Positions 1 through 10,673 of a stretch of 64,000 nucleotides of DNA are shown piece by piece (positions within the stretch are counted from its first letter, which is position 1; every line of letters starts with the position of its first letter). The notes under the pieces are model-generated. The model was given only the letters and a program-made list of their open reading frames with translations. It ran no database searches and was not told where the DNA came from. The position numbers and the translations under genes are program-made. Origin of the DNA: Denitromonas halophila (GTDB lineage Bacteria > Pseudomonadota > Gammaproteobacteria > Burkholderiales > Rhodocyclaceae). The stretch lies in the NCBI RefSeq assembly GCF_007625155.1, contig NZ_VMNK01000009.1, positions 62,001-126,000 on the forward strand, read 5' to 3'.

Positions 1-546
1 CAGAATGTTCAGCGGGCCTTCGCGCTCGGCGAAGCGCTCGTCCGGCGTCGGCAACGCAACGATATCGGCCCGCACCGGATTGCCCAACCAGTGGCTGCCT
101 TTGATCACCTTCGGAAAGCCGGTGACGATCCGATCGGCCACCCGCGCCAGCACGCGATTGGCCAGGCCGGCCACGGAATTTTGCTCATGCACCACCAACG
201 GCCGGCCAAGCAGCACGGCCATCATGCCGCCGGGAAAACTCACATAGCCGCCCATGCCAAGCACCACGTCGGGCTTGCTGCCGCGAATCGCTTTGAATGC
301 CTGCCAGAAACCACGCAGCAGGTTGAGTGGGAGCAGCACTTTGGCCATCACGCCCTTGCCGCGCAAGGCGCCGAATCGGATCCAGGCCGTTTCATAGCCG
401 CGCTCGGGAATCAGGCGACCTTCCATGCGGTCGGCATTGCCGAGCCAGACAATGCGCCAGCCCTCGGCGCGCAGCGCCTCGGCCACCGCGATGCCCGGAT
501 AGATATGCCCGCCCGTGCCGCCAGCCATGACCATCAACGTCTTCAT
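1..546 (-). CDS. murG: UDP-GlcNAc:lipid I transferase MurG (partial, runs off left edge)
   Basis: MurG adds GlcNAc to lipid I to make lipid II at the inner face of the cytoplasmic membrane. The minus-strand frame starts [17 protein letters not shown]; the glycine-rich GGTGGHxxP loop at the N-terminus is the family signature, and GMGGYVS and HEQNS motifs follow. About 182 of the usual ~355 residues are present: the N-terminal half is here and the C-terminal donor-binding half lies beyond base 1. The ATG overlaps the ftsW stop (ATGA), so translation is coupled. It is the last dcw gene visible in the window. Confidence 0.95.
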   Translation of the reverse strand, partial: MKTLMVMAGGTGGHIYPGIAVAEALRAEGWRIVWLGNADRMEGRLIPERGYETAWIRFGALRGKGVMAKVLLPLNLLRGFWQAFKAIRGSKPDVVLGMGGYVSFPGGMMAVLLGRPLVVHEQNSVAGLANRVLARVADRIVTGFPKVIKGSHWLGNPVRADIVALPTPDERFAEREGPLNIL

Positions 547-1772
547 GCGCCACCTCCGCGCATGATCTGACGATTCTCCCAATCGATACGCAGCAGGATC
601 GCCAGTGCCAGACAGTTGGCCACGATGCCCGAACCGCCGAAACTCATCAACGGCAGGGTCAAGCCCTTGGTGGGCAGCAAGCCCATGTTGACGCCCATAT
701 TGATAAAGGACTGCACGCCAATCCACAGACCGATGCCTTGCGCCACCAATCCGGCGAAGAATTTCTCGAGATCGATCGCCTGGCGCCCGATCGCAAAGGC
801 ACGATGCACCAGCATGGCGAACAGGGCGATCACCACCAGCACGCCAACCAGGCCAAGCTCTTCGGCGATGATGGCGAGGATGAAGTCGGTGTGCGCCTCG
901 GGCAGGTAGAACAGCTTCTCGACGCTGGCCCCGAGGCCGACGCCGAACCATTCGCCACGGCCGAAGGCGATCAGCGCGTGCGAGAGCTGATAGCCCTTGC
1001 CGAAGGCGTCCTGAAACGGATCCATGAAACCAAAGATGCGGTCGCGCCGATAGGGCGACAGCCAGATCAGCAACATGAAGCCGATCAGCGCCACCACCGC
1101 CAGCAGGGCGAAGACGCGTACATTGATGCCGCCGAGAAACAGGATGCCGAAGGCGATCGCCGTGATGACCACGAAGGCGCCAAAGTCCGGCTCCTTGAGC
1201 AGCAAGAAGCCCACCAGCAGCACCACGCCAAGCATGGGCAGGAAGGCGCGTTTGAAGCTGGCCATGTGCGGCAGCTTGCGCACGGTGTAGTCCGCGGCGT
1301 ACAGCGCAGCGAACAGCTTCATGGCCTCGGAGGGCTGGAAGTTGAGCGGCCCGACGGGCAGCCAGCGGCTGGCGCCGTTGACCTCGCGGCCAATGCCGGG
1401 GATCACCACCAGAATCAACAGCACCACGCCGCCCACGAACAGATGCGGAGACAACTGCTGCCACACCCGCATCGGCAGCTGAAAAGCGACCGCGCCGATG
1501 ATCGCGCCGATCATCAGAAACACGCCGTGGCGCACCAGATAGTAGGTGCTTTGATGGCCGGTATACTTCAGGCCTTCGGCCGTCGCGATGGAGGACGAGT
1601 AGACCATCACCAGGCCGATCATGAGCAGGCTCACGGCCGACCAGATCAGCATCGGATCGAGCTCGCGCGGGTGGACCTCCGGTGCGCCGAGACGATGCAC
1701 CGCACGACGCGCCGCCGGATTCTCGGCTTTGCGACGCGGCAGCAAGGAGGGAAGCGAGAGGCTCAGTTTCAT
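543..1772 (-). CDS. ftsW: SEDS peptidoglycan glycosyltransferase FtsW
   Basis: FtsW polymerises lipid II at the division septum together with FtsI. The 409-residue product has a basic cytoplasmic N-terminus of about 40 residues followed by multiple hydrophobic segments (about ten), typical of SEDS proteins. The family block [18 protein letters not shown] and the downstream [16 protein letters not shown] block are both present. It overlaps murD upstream and murG downstream by 4 bp each, as in a coupled dcw operon. FtsW rather than RodA is favoured by its place between murD and murG. Confidence 0.96.
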   Translation of the reverse strand: MKLSLSLPSLLPRRKAENPAARRAVHRLGAPEVHPRELDPMLIWSAVSLLMIGLVMVYSSSIATAEGLKYTGHQSTYYLVRHGVFLMIGAIIGAVAFQLPMRVWQQLSPHLFVGGVVLLILVVIPGIGREVNGASRWLPVGPLNFQPSEAMKLFAALYAADYTVRKLPHMASFKRAFLPMLGVVLLVGFLLLKEPDFGAFVVITAIAFGILFLGGINVRVFALLAVVALIGFMLLIWLSPYRRDRIFGFMDPFQDAFGKGYQLSHALIAFGRGEWFGVGLGASVEKLFYLPEAHTDFILAIIAEELGLVGVLVVIALFAMLVHRAFAIGRQAIDLEKFFAGLVAQGIGLWIGVQSFINMGVNMGLLPTKGLTLPLMSFGGSGIVANCLALAILLRIDWENRQIMRGGGA

Positions 1773-3151
1773 GCAGCCGCCACCCGGGGCAAGGCGCGCA
1801 CCGCCTCGACAAACACATCGGCGCGATGAACGTAGCTGCGGAACATGTCAAAGCTGGCGCAGGCCGGCGACAACAGCACCGCGTCGCCCGGTTGCGCCAG
1901 GGCATCGGCGCGCAACACCGCACGCGGCAGGTCGGCGGCAAATTCAATCGGCACATGGGTGCCATCGAGCGCGGCGGCAATCTGCGGCCCGTCGCGGCCG
2001 ATCAAAATGACTGCGCGCGCATGCCGGGTGACCGGCTCGCGCAGGGGCGAAAAATCCTGCCCCTTGCCATCACCGCCGGCGATCAACAGCACCGAGCGCT
2101 GCAAGCCGGCCAGCGCGGCAATGGTGGCGCCGACGTTGGTGCCTTTGGAGTCATCGTAATAGGTGACGCCATCGTCACGCTCGCCGATGCGCTCAACCCG
2201 GTGCGGCAGACCGCGAAAGGTCCGCAAGCCGTCAAGCAAACGCTCGGTCGACAGGCCGATCGCCTCGCACAGCGCCAGCGCGGCCAGCGCATTGGCGGCG
2301 TTGTGCAGGCCGGCCAGGGGCAGCGCGTCGATGGCGATCAGCGATTCATCACCGCGAACCAGATGGCCATCGCAGATCCCGTAGTCGGTCACGCGATGCG
2401 GCTTGTCGAGCCCGAAGGTCGCGCTGGCAGCGTCACCGAGCATCGAGGCGACCCGTGCGTCATCGCGATTGGCCACGGCCACCCGCGCACCGGCAAAGAT
2501 GCGCGCCTTGGTGGCAGCGTAGTCGGCCAGCGAATCGTAGCGGTCAAGGTGATCGTCGCTGATATTCAGCACCACGGCCGCATCGGCACACAGCTCGGAC
2601 ACGGTCTCGAGCTGGAAACTGGACAACTCCAGCACCCAGCAGTCGGGCAGCGGCTGGCCGGCATTGAGTCGGTCGAGCAGCACCGCGAGTGTGGCGGGGC
2701 TGATGTTGCCGGCTTCCACCGCATCCGCCCCGGCCGCACGGCACAAGGCGGCGGTCAGCGCCGTGGTGGTGGTCTTGCCGTTCGTACCGGTAATGGCGAT
2801 CAGGCGGCAGCGATCGCGCTCACCGAGCGCTGTCAGCGCATCCACAAACACCTGAATTTCGCCGGTGACCGGGATGCCGCGCTCACGCGCTGCTGCGATC
2901 ACCGGCTGGCGCGGATCGAGCCCCGGGCTGATCGCCAGCACATCAACACCCACGAGCAGATCGAGATCGAACGCACCTGCGGTCAGCGACACGCCGGGCA
3001 GCGCGGCGCACAACGCCTCGGCACCGGGCGGGTTGGCACGGCTGTCGGCCACACGCACCGATGCCCCCTCTCGCGCCAACCAGCGCGCGAGGGCCAGGCC
3101 GGATTCACCCAGCCCGAGCACCAATACGTGTTTGCCTTGCCACATGCCCAT
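1769..3151 (-). CDS. murD: UDP-MurNAc-L-Ala:D-Glu ligase MurD
   Basis: MurD adds D-glutamate to UDP-MurNAc-L-alanine in the cytoplasm, using ATP. The 460-aa product begins with a Rossmann-like [13 protein letters not shown] segment. It has the Mur-ligase ATP loop [13 protein letters not shown] around residue 120, and the YYDDSKGTN motif further on. Length is normal for the family. A TGAGGA stretch lies just before the ATG at 3151; an alternative ATG is two codons downstream. It sits 7 bp after mraY and overlaps ftsW by 4 bp. Confidence 0.96.
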   Translation of the reverse strand: MGMWQGKHVLVLGLGESGLALARWLAREGASVRVADSRANPPGAEALCAALPGVSLTAGAFDLDLLVGVDVLAISPGLDPRQPVIAAARERGIPVTGEIQVFVDALTALGERDRCRLIAITGTNGKTTTTALTAALCRAAGADAVEAGNISPATLAVLLDRLNAGQPLPDCWVLELSSFQLETVSELCADAAVVLNISDDHLDRYDSLADYAATKARIFAGARVAVANRDDARVASMLGDAASATFGLDKPHRVTDYGICDGHLVRGDESLIAIDALPLAGLHNAANALAALALCEAIGLSTERLLDGLRTFRGLPHRVERIGERDDGVTYYDDSKGTNVGATIAALAGLQRSVLLIAGGDGKGQDFSPLREPVTRHARAVILIGRDGPQIAAALDGTHVPIEFAADLPRAVLRADALAQPGDAVLLSPACASFDMFRSYVHRADVFVEAVRALPRVAAA

Positions 3152-3158
3152 GTTTTCC

Positions 3159-4247
3159 TCAGCGCAGTTTCAGCGTGGACAACCCGAACAGCACCAGCAT
3201 GATGGTGATGATCCAGAAGCGGACCACCACCTGCGTTTCCTTCCAGCCGCCCAATTCGTAGTGGTGATGCAGCGGCGCCATACGGAAGATGCGCTTGCCG
3301 CCGCTGAGCTTGAAATAGATGACCTGCAACATCACCGACAGGGTCTCGGCCACGAACAGGCCGCCCATGATGAAGAGCACGATTTCCTGGCGCACCACCA
3401 CGGCCACAGTGCCCAGCGCAGCGCCCAGCGCCAGCGCACCGACATCGCCCATGAACACTTCGGCCGGGTAGGCGTTGAACCACAGGAAGCCGAGTCCGGC
3501 GCCGGCGATGGCCCCACAGAACACCGCCAGCTCGCCCGCACCCGCGATGTAGGGCACACCGAGATACTTCGAGAACCCGGCATGGCCCGCCACATAGGCG
3601 AAGATCGCCAGCGCGCCAGCGACCATCACTGTCGGCATGATCGCCAGACCGTCAAGGCCGTCAGTGAGGTTGACCGAGTGACTGGTGCCGGTGATCACGA
3701 AATAGCTGAGCAGCACGAAGCCACCGAAGCCGAGCGGATAGGCCACGTCCTTGAAGAAGGGCACGATCAGCGTGGTCTGCGCGGGATCGGTCGCCGTCAG
3801 GCCGAGCACCAGTGCGCCGGCCAGCGCGATTACCGAGGTCCAAAGATACTTCCAGCGGCTGGCCAGCCCTTTCGGGTCGCGGTGCACCACCTTGCGCCAG
3901 TCATCCACCCAGCCCACGGCGCCAAAACCGAGCGTGACCAGCAGCGTGACCCACACATAGTGGTTGCGCAGATCACCCCACAGCAGTGTGGTGAAGCCGA
4001 TCGCGATGAGGATCAGCGCGCCGCCCATGGTCGGCGTACCCGCCTTGGTGAGGTGAGACTTGGGGCCATCGTCGCGCACCGCCTGACCAATTTTCTTGGC
4101 CGCCAGCCAGCGGATTACCGCCGGCCCGAAAATGAAGGAGATCGCCAGCGCCGTCAGCGCTGCCAGTACCGCACGCAGCGTGATGTAACCGAACACGTTG
4201 AAGGTTCGAACGTCCTGGCCGAGCCACAGGGCGAATTCAAGCAGCAT
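3159..4247 (-). CDS. mraY: Phospho-MurNAc-pentapeptide transferase MraY
   Basis: MraY moves phospho-MurNAc-pentapeptide onto undecaprenyl phosphate, making lipid I in the inner membrane. With the start at [11 protein letters not shown] the product is 362 aa; a longer in-frame start 14 codons upstream would add an arginine-rich tail lying inside murF and is not used here. About ten membrane segments are visible. Catalytic-site motifs are [18 protein letters not shown] and [13 protein letters not shown], and the PLHHHYE histidine cluster lies near the C-terminus. The start lies inside the 3' end of murF, an 11-bp overlap. Confidence 0.95.
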   Translation of the reverse strand: MLLEFALWLGQDVRTFNVFGYITLRAVLAALTALAISFIFGPAVIRWLAAKKIGQAVRDDGPKSHLTKAGTPTMGGALILIAIGFTTLLWGDLRNHYVWVTLLVTLGFGAVGWVDDWRKVVHRDPKGLASRWKYLWTSVIALAGALVLGLTATDPAQTTLIVPFFKDVAYPLGFGGFVLLSYFVITGTSHSVNLTDGLDGLAIMPTVMVAGALAIFAYVAGHAGFSKYLGVPYIAGAGELAVFCGAIAGAGLGFLWFNAYPAEVFMGDVGALALGAALGTVAVVVRQEIVLFIMGGLFVAETLSVMLQVIYFKLSGGKRIFRMAPLHHHYELGGWKETQVVVRFWIITIMLVLFGLSTLKLR

Positions 4248-5646
4248 GCGTTCCCTCCCCGGCCTCGATCGTGTCGTTCGCGACCGCATTGGCCACCCGT
4301 TCCATGCGCATGAAGCGCGAGCCCTTCACCAGCACCACCGTGTTCTCGTCCATCAGTTTTTTCAGCGCAGCGACCAGATCGTCGATGCGCTCGAAATGTT
4401 CGCCGCCGGCACCAAAATTGCCCGCCGCCACCACGCTGGCCTGACCGAGCGCCAGCAGGTAATCAATGCCCTGGCTCTTGGCGTAGCCGCCGACCTCATC
4501 GTGCATTTGCGCACTGGTCTCGCCCAGCTCGCCCATATCGCCCAACACCAGCACCTTGCGGCCCGGCGTGGCGGCCAGCACGTCGATGGCGACGCGGGCC
4601 GAATCGGGGTTGGCGTTGTAGGTGTCGTCCAGCACGGTCGCACCGTTCAGGCCGGCGCGCTGGGTGAGGCGCCCACGCGTGCCATGGTAGGCCGACAAAC
4701 CGGCCACCACATCGGCCAGACTCGCGCCGGCGGCCATGCAGGCCGCCGCCGCTGCGCAGGCGTTGCGGGCGTTGTGCAAGCCCGGCACCTGCAAGGGAAA
4801 ACTCGCCGCCTCGCTACCTACGTGCAAGGTCATGCGCACGCCCAGACCATGCAGCACGCAGTCGGCGCGCACATCGGCCGACGCGCCAAGGCCAAAAGTG
4901 AGCGTCTGGCGTTCGGCGTTGACGCCGCGCCAGTAGTCGGCGAACGCGTCATCCGCGTTGATCACGGCGACACCGCCATCGACCAGTCCGCTGTAGATGG
5001 CGCCCTTCTCCTGCGCCACACCGTCCAGATCACCCAGGCCCTCCAGATGCGCGCGCAGCGCATTGCTGACCAAGGCCACCGTCGGCGCAGCCAGACCGGT
5101 GAGGTAGGCGATTTCGCCGGGGTGGTTCATGCCCATTTCGATGATCGCGATGCGATGCTCGGCACGCAGACGCAGCAGTGTCAGCGGCAGGCCGATATCG
5201 TTGTTGTAGTTGCCGGCCGTGGCCAACACGCCGAGCGCCGGATCACCGCCCTCGCGCTCGACGCGCGCGGCAGCAATGGCGGCACACATTTCCTTGACCG
5301 TCGTTTTGCCGTTGCTGCCGGTCACACCGATCAGCGGCAAGTCGAACTGCCGGCGCCACCAGGCCGCCAAAGCGCCCAGCCCCAGTCGGGTGTCGTCCAC
5401 CACCAACCAGGGCATGTCGTCGCTTGGCGCATGCGCATCGGCATAGGCGCGATCGACCATCGCGGCGGCTACACCGGCCTGCCGGGCAGCCTCAAGAAAG
5501 TCGTGCCCGTCAAAGCGCTCGCCTCGCAACGCCACGAACAGGCAGCCGGCGCTGAGCGCCCGCGAATCGGTGAGCACCGCATCAAATGTCGCGGCGCCGG
5601 TGGCCTGTGCGCCAATCGCGCGAGCCGATGTCTGCAAATCAATCAT
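4237..5646 (-). CDS. murF: UDP-MurNAc-tripeptide:D-Ala-D-Ala ligase MurF
   Basis: MurF adds the D-Ala-D-Ala dipeptide, the last cytoplasmic step of precursor synthesis. The 469-aa product starts [12 protein letters not shown]; this ATG overlaps the murE stop (ATGA), which decides it over an in-frame start nine codons upstream. The ATP loop [14 protein letters not shown] lies near residue 100. [11 protein letters not shown], the typical MurF motif, follows in the second half, and [10 protein letters not shown] marks the C-terminal domain. It sits between murE and mraY as usual. Confidence 0.95.
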   Translation of the reverse strand: MIDLQTSARAIGAQATGAATFDAVLTDSRALSAGCLFVALRGERFDGHDFLEAARQAGVAAAMVDRAYADAHAPSDDMPWLVVDDTRLGLGALAAWWRRQFDLPLIGVTGSNGKTTVKEMCAAIAAARVEREGGDPALGVLATAGNYNNDIGLPLTLLRLRAEHRIAIIEMGMNHPGEIAYLTGLAAPTVALVSNALRAHLEGLGDLDGVAQEKGAIYSGLVDGGVAVINADDAFADYWRGVNAERQTLTFGLGASADVRADCVLHGLGVRMTLHVGSEAASFPLQVPGLHNARNACAAAAACMAAGASLADVVAGLSAYHGTRGRLTQRAGLNGATVLDDTYNANPDSARVAIDVLAATPGRKVLVLGDMGELGETSAQMHDEVGGYAKSQGIDYLLALGQASVVAAGNFGAGGEHFERIDDLVAALKKLMDENTVVLVKGSRFMRMERVANAVANDTIEAGEGTHAA

Positions 5647-7148
5647 GTGTGCGCTCCGTGGCCACTGCCCCATTGCGCCAGGGCAGCACGACCGTGTTCC
5701 ACATCGGAAAACGGATGGCGTACGCCCTGAATTTCCTGATACGGCTCATGCCCTTTGCCCGCGATCACCAAGACATCGTCGGCGCTCGCCGCGGCCACGG
5801 CCACCTGAATCGCACGCGCGCGATCCGCCATGCGATGCATGTTGGCGCCTGCCGTGAGGGCAACCTGATCCAGAATCTGCTCCGGGTCTTCACTGCGCGG
5901 GTTGTCGCTGGTAAGCCACACCACATCCGCGATGCCCGCGGCCACGGCGCCCATCAGGGGGCGCTTGCCGGCATCCCGATCACCGCCGCATCCGAACAAG
6001 CAGAACAAACGGCCTTTGCGGGCCTGCGCGGTCTTGCGCGCGGCCACCAGCACTTTCTCAAGCGCATCGGGCGTGTGTGCGTAGTCCACCAGCAACAGCG
6101 GCTCGCCAATGCCGCCCAGCATCTGCATCCGTCCGACGGGCGGGCTGAGGCGCGAGCAGGCCTGAACCGCGCCTTCCAAGGACACACCACGCGCAAGCAG
6201 TGCCCCCATCACGGCCAGTAAGTTGGAGACGTTGAAGTCGGCCACCAAGGGCACATTCACCGGCTCTCGCCGTCCCTGCCAGCTTGCCACAAAGCGTACG
6301 CCGGCGGCCGTGGTGCTCAGCGACTCAGCGACCAGCGCGCGGCCGGCCGGTGCCAGCGCGGCGTTCTCAGCCATCAAGGTGTAACCAATCACCGAGGCGC
6401 CCTTGGCCACCTGGCGCTTGATCAGCTCGACCCCGAACGCATCATCGAGATTGATGATCGCGTGATCGATATCCAGGCGAAACAAGTCGGCCTTGGCCTC
6501 ACCGTAGGCTTGCATGTCGCCGTGGTAGTCGAGGTGGTCGCGGGTCAGATTGGTAAATATCGCCACATCGAAGCGCACACCGGCAACCCGGCCCTGATGC
6601 AAGCCAATCGAAGACACTTCCATCGCGACGGCCCGCGCACCTTCGTCGCGCAGCCAGGCCAGCGTGCGATGCACGGCCACTGCCTCGGGCGTGGTGTGCA
6701 GGCCTTCCATCAACTGGTCCGGGAAGCCGCTACCCAGGGTGCCAATCACGCCGCAGGGCGCGCCGCGCAGCGCCAGCGCCCGTGCCAGCCACTGGCTGAC
6801 CGTGGTCTTGCCATTGGTACCGGTCACTCCGGCCACCCAAAGCTTGGCCGATGGCGAATCAAACACGGCATCGGCCAGATAGCCGGCAATGCCACGCAAA
6901 CCGGTCGCCGGCAGCATCGGCACGCCGGCAGCAGGCGGCGTAAAACCATCGGCAGTGTCATAGATAATCGCCGCCGCACCGCGGGCAACGGCCTGGTCGA
7001 TATAGTCGCGGCCGTCGCTGCGCAAGCCGGGATGGGCGAGAAACACATCGCCCGGCGCCACCGCACGCGAGTCCACACTCAGACCACGCACGCTCACGCC
7101 GGCCGCGCGCAGCGCGTCGAGAAGGCGAAGGGCTTCTGCCTGACTCAC
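5643..7148 (-). CDS. murE: UDP-MurNAc-L-Ala-D-Glu:meso-DAP ligase MurE
   Basis: MurE adds the third peptide residue. The 501-aa product has [19 protein letters not shown] as ATP loop near residue 110 and the motif SDNPRSEDP near residue 410. DNPR at this site is the known signature for meso-diaminopimelate rather than lysine, so the peptidoglycan is expected to be DAP-type. N-terminal, central ATPase and C-terminal ligase domains are all present at normal length. The gene overlaps ftsI upstream and murF downstream by 4 bp. Confidence 0.96.
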   Translation of the reverse strand: MSQAEALRLLDALRAAGVSVRGLSVDSRAVAPGDVFLAHPGLRSDGRDYIDQAVARGAAAIIYDTADGFTPPAAGVPMLPATGLRGIAGYLADAVFDSPSAKLWVAGVTGTNGKTTVSQWLARALALRGAPCGVIGTLGSGFPDQLMEGLHTTPEAVAVHRTLAWLRDEGARAVAMEVSSIGLHQGRVAGVRFDVAIFTNLTRDHLDYHGDMQAYGEAKADLFRLDIDHAIINLDDAFGVELIKRQVAKGASVIGYTLMAENAALAPAGRALVAESLSTTAAGVRFVASWQGRREPVNVPLVADFNVSNLLAVMGALLARGVSLEGAVQACSRLSPPVGRMQMLGGIGEPLLLVDYAHTPDALEKVLVAARKTAQARKGRLFCLFGCGGDRDAGKRPLMGAVAAGIADVVWLTSDNPRSEDPEQILDQVALTAGANMHRMADRARAIQVAVAAASADDVLVIAGKGHEPYQEIQGVRHPFSDVEHGRAALAQWGSGHGAHT

Positions 7149-8893
7149 ATGCGCCCCCGAGCAGCGAGTTCTTCCTTACTGCGCGCAACCTGCATCGGCG
7201 TGATCGGCGCATCGGGCGGCACCGACAAGGCACGCAAGGCGCCCGCCATGACATTCGAAAAGATCGGGCCCGCCACCTGGCCGCCGTAATACTGCTTGCC
7301 GGCCGGCTCGTCGATCATCACCGCCACCACCAGGCGCGGGTCACTCACCGGCGCCAGGCCCACAAAGGAGGCGATGTACTTGCTGGTGTATTTTGCGCCT
7401 TCCAGTTTGTGAGAGGTCCCCGTCTTGCCGGCCACGCGATAGCCCGGCACCCGGCCGTGAATCGCCGTACCGCCTTCCTGGGTCACCATCTCCATCATGG
7501 CGCGGGTTTCGCGCACCGTTTGCGCCGAGAACACGCGACGGCCGGTCAGTTGAGGCACCTCGCTACGAGTCAGCGTCACCGGGATCAGATCGCCATCGCG
7601 TGCAAACGCCAGATAAGTACGCGCCAGCTGCATCAAGCTGGAGGAGACCCCATAGCCATAGGCCATGGTGGCCTGCTCGATGGGGCGCCAGGTACTTGCC
7701 GGGCGCAGCCGCCCGGAGGCTTCGCCCGGAAAGCCCAGTTGCAGCGACGAGCCCAGACCCAGGTCGTCATAGACCTGCCACATCTCCTCGGGCTTGAAGG
7801 TCATTGCCATCCGCACGACGCCGACGTTCGATGACTTCTGGATGACCTCGGCGACCGTCAGTCGGCCATGCGGTTTGGTGTCGGAGATCGTTGAATTGGC
7901 CAGCGCCATGCGGCCATTGCCGGTATCAATCACGGTATCGAACCGGAACTTTCCGCTTTCGAGCGCCATCGCCGCAATAATCGGCTTGAGCACCGAACCC
8001 GGCTCAAAGGTGTCGGTAACCGCCCGGTTGCGCAGCTGCGCACCGCTGAGCGACTCCCGGTTATTGGGGTTGTAGGTCGGCGCGTTCACCATCGCCAAAA
8101 CCTCGCCGGTTCGCGAATCGAGCACCACCACACTACCCGCTTTGGCGCGATACGTTTCCATCGCGTTCTGCAGCGCGGTGTAGGCCAGGTACTGAATCTT
8201 GGCGTCGATCGACAGGGCAATATCCTTGCCTTCTTGCGGCGTGCGGATCGACTCCACATCCTCGACGATCTGCCCACGGCGATCCTTGATCACCCGGCGC
8301 GACCCCGGCTTGCCGTTGAGCTGGCTGTCATAGGCCAGCTCCACCCCTTCCTGGCCATGGTCATCGACGCCGGTAAAGCCGAGCAGGTGCGACATCACCT
8401 CGGCACCGGGGTAATAGCGCCGATACTCCCGCTGGTCGTGGACGCCGGCGAGCTTCATGTTCGCCACTTGCTCGGCCACTTCGGGCGGCACCTGCCGCTT
8501 GAGGTAGACGAAATCGCTGTCACGCGCCAGGCGGTGATTCAGATCGCGAACGTCCATATCCAGCAAACCAGCCAATTTGCGCACTTCGGCCGGCGTCGGC
8601 TTGGCATCACCTGGAATCGCCCAGATCGATTTGACCGGCGTACTCGCCGCCAGGACCGTGCCATGGCGATCGGTAATCTTGCCGCGGGTCGCCGGGATCT
8701 CGATCACTCGCGCATAGCGCGACTCACCCTTGGCCTGCAAAAACTCGTCATTTACACCCTGCAAATATGCCGCCCGCGCCACCAGCGCGAAGGATCCAAA
8801 CAACAGGGCCAACAAAACGACACGGGGCCGCCAGACCGGCAGCCCTTTCGCAAGAAGTGGATTATGGTTGAAGGTGACACTTCGCTTTTTCAC
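7145..8893 (-). CDS. ftsI: Septal peptidoglycan transpeptidase FtsI (PBP3)
   Basis: FtsI cross-links septal peptidoglycan and works with FtsW. I place the start at the GTG at 8893 (VKKRSVTF), which overlaps the ftsL stop (GTGA) and gives 582 aa; the 42 extra upstream codons lie in ftsL and have no family character. A single N-terminal membrane anchor (VVLLALLFGSFALVARA) precedes a dimerisation domain. The transpeptidase motifs are all present: SxxK as EPGSVLKP, SxN as SSNVG, and KTG as AGKTGTSH. Confidence 0.95.
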   Translation of the reverse strand: MKKRSVTFNHNPLLAKGLPVWRPRVVLLALLFGSFALVARAAYLQGVNDEFLQAKGESRYARVIEIPATRGKITDRHGTVLAASTPVKSIWAIPGDAKPTPAEVRKLAGLLDMDVRDLNHRLARDSDFVYLKRQVPPEVAEQVANMKLAGVHDQREYRRYYPGAEVMSHLLGFTGVDDHGQEGVELAYDSQLNGKPGSRRVIKDRRGQIVEDVESIRTPQEGKDIALSIDAKIQYLAYTALQNAMETYRAKAGSVVVLDSRTGEVLAMVNAPTYNPNNRESLSGAQLRNRAVTDTFEPGSVLKPIIAAMALESGKFRFDTVIDTGNGRMALANSTISDTKPHGRLTVAEVIQKSSNVGVVRMAMTFKPEEMWQVYDDLGLGSSLQLGFPGEASGRLRPASTWRPIEQATMAYGYGVSSSLMQLARTYLAFARDGDLIPVTLTRSEVPQLTGRRVFSAQTVRETRAMMEMVTQEGGTAIHGRVPGYRVAGKTGTSHKLEGAKYTSKYIASFVGLAPVSDPRLVVAVMIDEPAGKQYYGGQVAGPIFSNVMAGALRALSVPPDAPITPMQVARSKEELAARGRM

Positions 8894-9156
8894 GGGGAGC
8901 CCTCCACGACCAGCGTCTGGGACGCTCCCGGCGCCTGCATACGCAAGCGCTGGCGGGCGATTTTCTCGATCCGCACATGCGCCGCCCAAGTGCTTTGCTC
9001 CAACTGCAACTGCCCCCACTCGACTTCGAGTTGGCGCATGCGCGACTGATCGCGCTCCAGCTCGGTGTGCAGCTTCCGCGCCTGATGCTGCGAAGCCACC
9101 ACCCCCAGTGCGCTGGCCACCACCACCACCACGAGCAATACATCGATACGCAGCAT
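8890..9156 (-). CDS. ftsL: Cell division protein FtsL
   Basis: This is a small bitopic division protein of 88 aa that would join FtsB and FtsQ in the divisome activator complex. An N-terminal membrane helix (VLLVVVVVASALGVV) is followed by a periplasmic stretch rich in charged residues and leucines, QARKLHTELERDQSRMRQLEVEW in two short runs, consistent with a coiled coil. FtsL sequences diverge strongly; the call rests on size, topology and its place between rsmH and ftsI. It overlaps ftsI by 4 bp and begins 2 bp after the rsmH stop. Confidence 0.88.
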   Translation of the reverse strand: MLRIDVLLVVVVVASALGVVASQHQARKLHTELERDQSRMRQLEVEWGQLQLEQSTWAAHVRIEKIARQRLRMQAPGASQTLVVEGSP

Positions 9157-9158
9157 GA

Positions 9159-10091
9159 TCAGGCCTCCGTCCGTTCGGCTACGCGCATCACGGCGCTGCG
9201 CGCACGCGGGTTGGCCCGCACTTCGGCCTCACCGGCCTTGACCGCCTTGCTCACCAGACGCAGCTTCGGTGCCGGACGATCGGCCTCACGCACCGGCATA
9301 CCACGCGGCAATGCCGGCGGCACCGACGCGTCACGCATGAAGCGCTTGACGATGCGGTCTTCAAGCGAGTGAAAACTGATCACCACCAGCCGGCCACCCG
9401 CTACCAAGCGGTTCATGCACTGCGGCAGAACTAACGACAGCTCCTCAAGCTCCGCGTTGATGAAAATCCGAAGAGCTTGGAAGGTGCGCGTCGCTGGGTG
9501 CTGCCCCGGCTCGCGCGTGCGGACCGCTTTCTCCACGAGTGCGGCAAGTTGTCCAGTGGTTGCAACAGCCCCCCCTGTCCGAGCAGCAACAATCGCCTTT
9601 GCAACCGCATAAGCAAACCGTTCTTCCCCATAGTCCTTCACCACCTCGGTAATTTCGCCGACCTCCGCTCGGGCCAGCCACTGAGCCACGGTCTCACCGC
9701 GACTCGTATCCATGCGCATGTCCAGCGGCGCATCGAAACGGAAACTCATGCCACGCTCCGCCTCATCCAGCTGAGGCGAAGACACCCCCAGATCCAGCAA
9801 AATGCCATCGACCTGGCCAATGCCTGCGGCATCCAGCGACTGCGCCATTTCACTGAACGGGGCATGGATCAAAAGAAAACGGGGGTCTTTCAGTTCTGCG
9901 CCTGCCGCGATGGCGACCGGGTCGCGATCAAACGCCACCAGACGGCCCGTCGGGCCCAAGCGTTCGAGTACGGCGCGACTATGACCGCCACGACCGAAGG
10001 TGCCATCGACGTAACACCCGTCCGGGCGGATATTCAGTGCATCAATCGCTTCGGAGAGGAGGACGCTGACATGGGAGGCAGCGGAGCTCAT
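9159..10091 (-). CDS. rsmH: 16S rRNA m4C1402 methyltransferase RsmH (MraW)
   Basis: RsmH N4-methylates C1402 of 16S rRNA with S-adenosylmethionine. The start is set at [12 protein letters not shown] (10091), whose ATG overlaps the mraZ stop; the 41-codon upstream extension lies in mraZ. That gives 310 aa, normal for the family. SAM-fold motifs are [16 protein letters not shown] near residue 35, [14 protein letters not shown], and [16 protein letters not shown]. The C-terminal [13 protein letters not shown] block is diagnostic. Confidence 0.95.
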   Translation of the reverse strand: MSSAASHVSVLLSEAIDALNIRPDGCYVDGTFGRGGHSRAVLERLGPTGRLVAFDRDPVAIAAGAELKDPRFLLIHAPFSEMAQSLDAAGIGQVDGILLDLGVSSPQLDEAERGMSFRFDAPLDMRMDTSRGETVAQWLARAEVGEITEVVKDYGEERFAYAVAKAIVAARTGGAVATTGQLAALVEKAVRTREPGQHPATRTFQALRIFINAELEELSLVLPQCMNRLVAGGRLVVISFHSLEDRIVKRFMRDASVPPALPRGMPVREADRPAPKLRLVSKAVKAGEAEVRANPRARSAVMRVAERTEA

Positions 10092-10531
10092 AGCGCCAGA
10101 TCTTCCAGGCCCGGCGGCAACAGATCTGCGCCCATGCCGAACATGAGCTCCTGCTGCTTCTGCCAGCCCGCATCGGACCACAACTCGAAATGCGAGCCCT
10201 GACCGACCAGCCACACCGACTTTTCGAGCTCGGCAAACTGCCGCAACTCCGGTGCCACCAGCACTCGACCGGCGCCGTCCAGGCGCTCTTCACGCGCAAA
10301 ACCGACCAGCAAGCGCTTGAGCATCGCCGAGCGCGGCTCAAGGCTGGAGCCCGCGAGCACTTTGTCGCGAATCGGCTGCCACGCATCGGCGGGATAAATC
10401 AACAGGCAGCGGTGCGGATGCCCCGTCACCACCAGTTCGCCGGCGCCCGCAGTCAGCGCGTCACGATGCCGCGCAGGGATCGCCAGGCGACCCTTCGCAT
10501 CGAGACTGAGCGCTGCAGCGCCTTGGAACAT
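10088..10531 (-). CDS. mraZ: Transcriptional regulator MraZ
   Basis: MraZ is the first gene of the dcw cluster and an AbrB/SpoVT-like DNA-binding protein that binds its own promoter. The 147-aa product begins [23 protein letters not shown], with the conserved DxKGRxxxP element repeated in the second half as [14 protein letters not shown], the two half-domains expected of MraZ. It overlaps rsmH by 4 bp. Ten-bp-phased repeats lie 36-71 bp upstream of its ATG, so autoregulation is likely. Confidence 0.95.
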   Translation of the reverse strand: MFQGAAALSLDAKGRLAIPARHRDALTAGAGELVVTGHPHRCLLIYPADAWQPIRDKVLAGSSLEPRSAMLKRLLVGFAREERLDGAGRVLVAPELRQFAELEKSVWLVGQGSHFELWSDAGWQKQQELMFGMGADLLPPGLEDLAL

Positions 10532-10566
10532 CGCACCCCCTCAGGACGGTTCGGAAGAGAGATTTG

Positions 10567-10602
10567 GTGCACTCTCTCCCACATTTGTGCACTTGACCCC
10601 AC
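10567..10602 (-). promoter_or_regulatory. Putative MraZ operator, four phased 6-bp repeats
   Basis: Reading the minus strand towards mraZ, the elements GTGGGG, GTGCAC, GTGGGA and GTGCAC start at 10602, 10592, 10582 and 10572, exactly 10 bp apart, each separated by 4 A/T/G-rich bases. MraZ in other proteobacteria binds TGGGN repeats at 10-bp intervals upstream of its own gene; this array matches in spacing and place but alternates TGGG with TGCAC boxes. It begins at the -10 element, a position suited to repression. Confidence 0.75.
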
Positions 10603-10629
10603 TTTAGTGCATAGAACAAGGGGGGTCAA
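10601..10629 (-). promoter_or_regulatory. dcw cluster promoter Pmra
   Basis: On the minus strand TTGACC (10629-10624) and TAAAGT (10606-10601) are separated by exactly 17 bp. This is a good sigma-70 fit and the start point would fall near 10594, inside the MraZ repeat array. It would give a leader of about 60 nt ahead of mraZ. Confidence 0.7.
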
Positions 10630-10673
10630 GCGCACAAATCGAGGGTTTTGCCAATGGACACAACCACTTACCG

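Noticed and set aside
8893-9019. Longer ftsI start with 42 extra codons
   Set aside because: These codons lie in ftsL in another frame and lack FtsI character. The GTG overlapping the ftsL stop fits the coupled pattern of the cluster.
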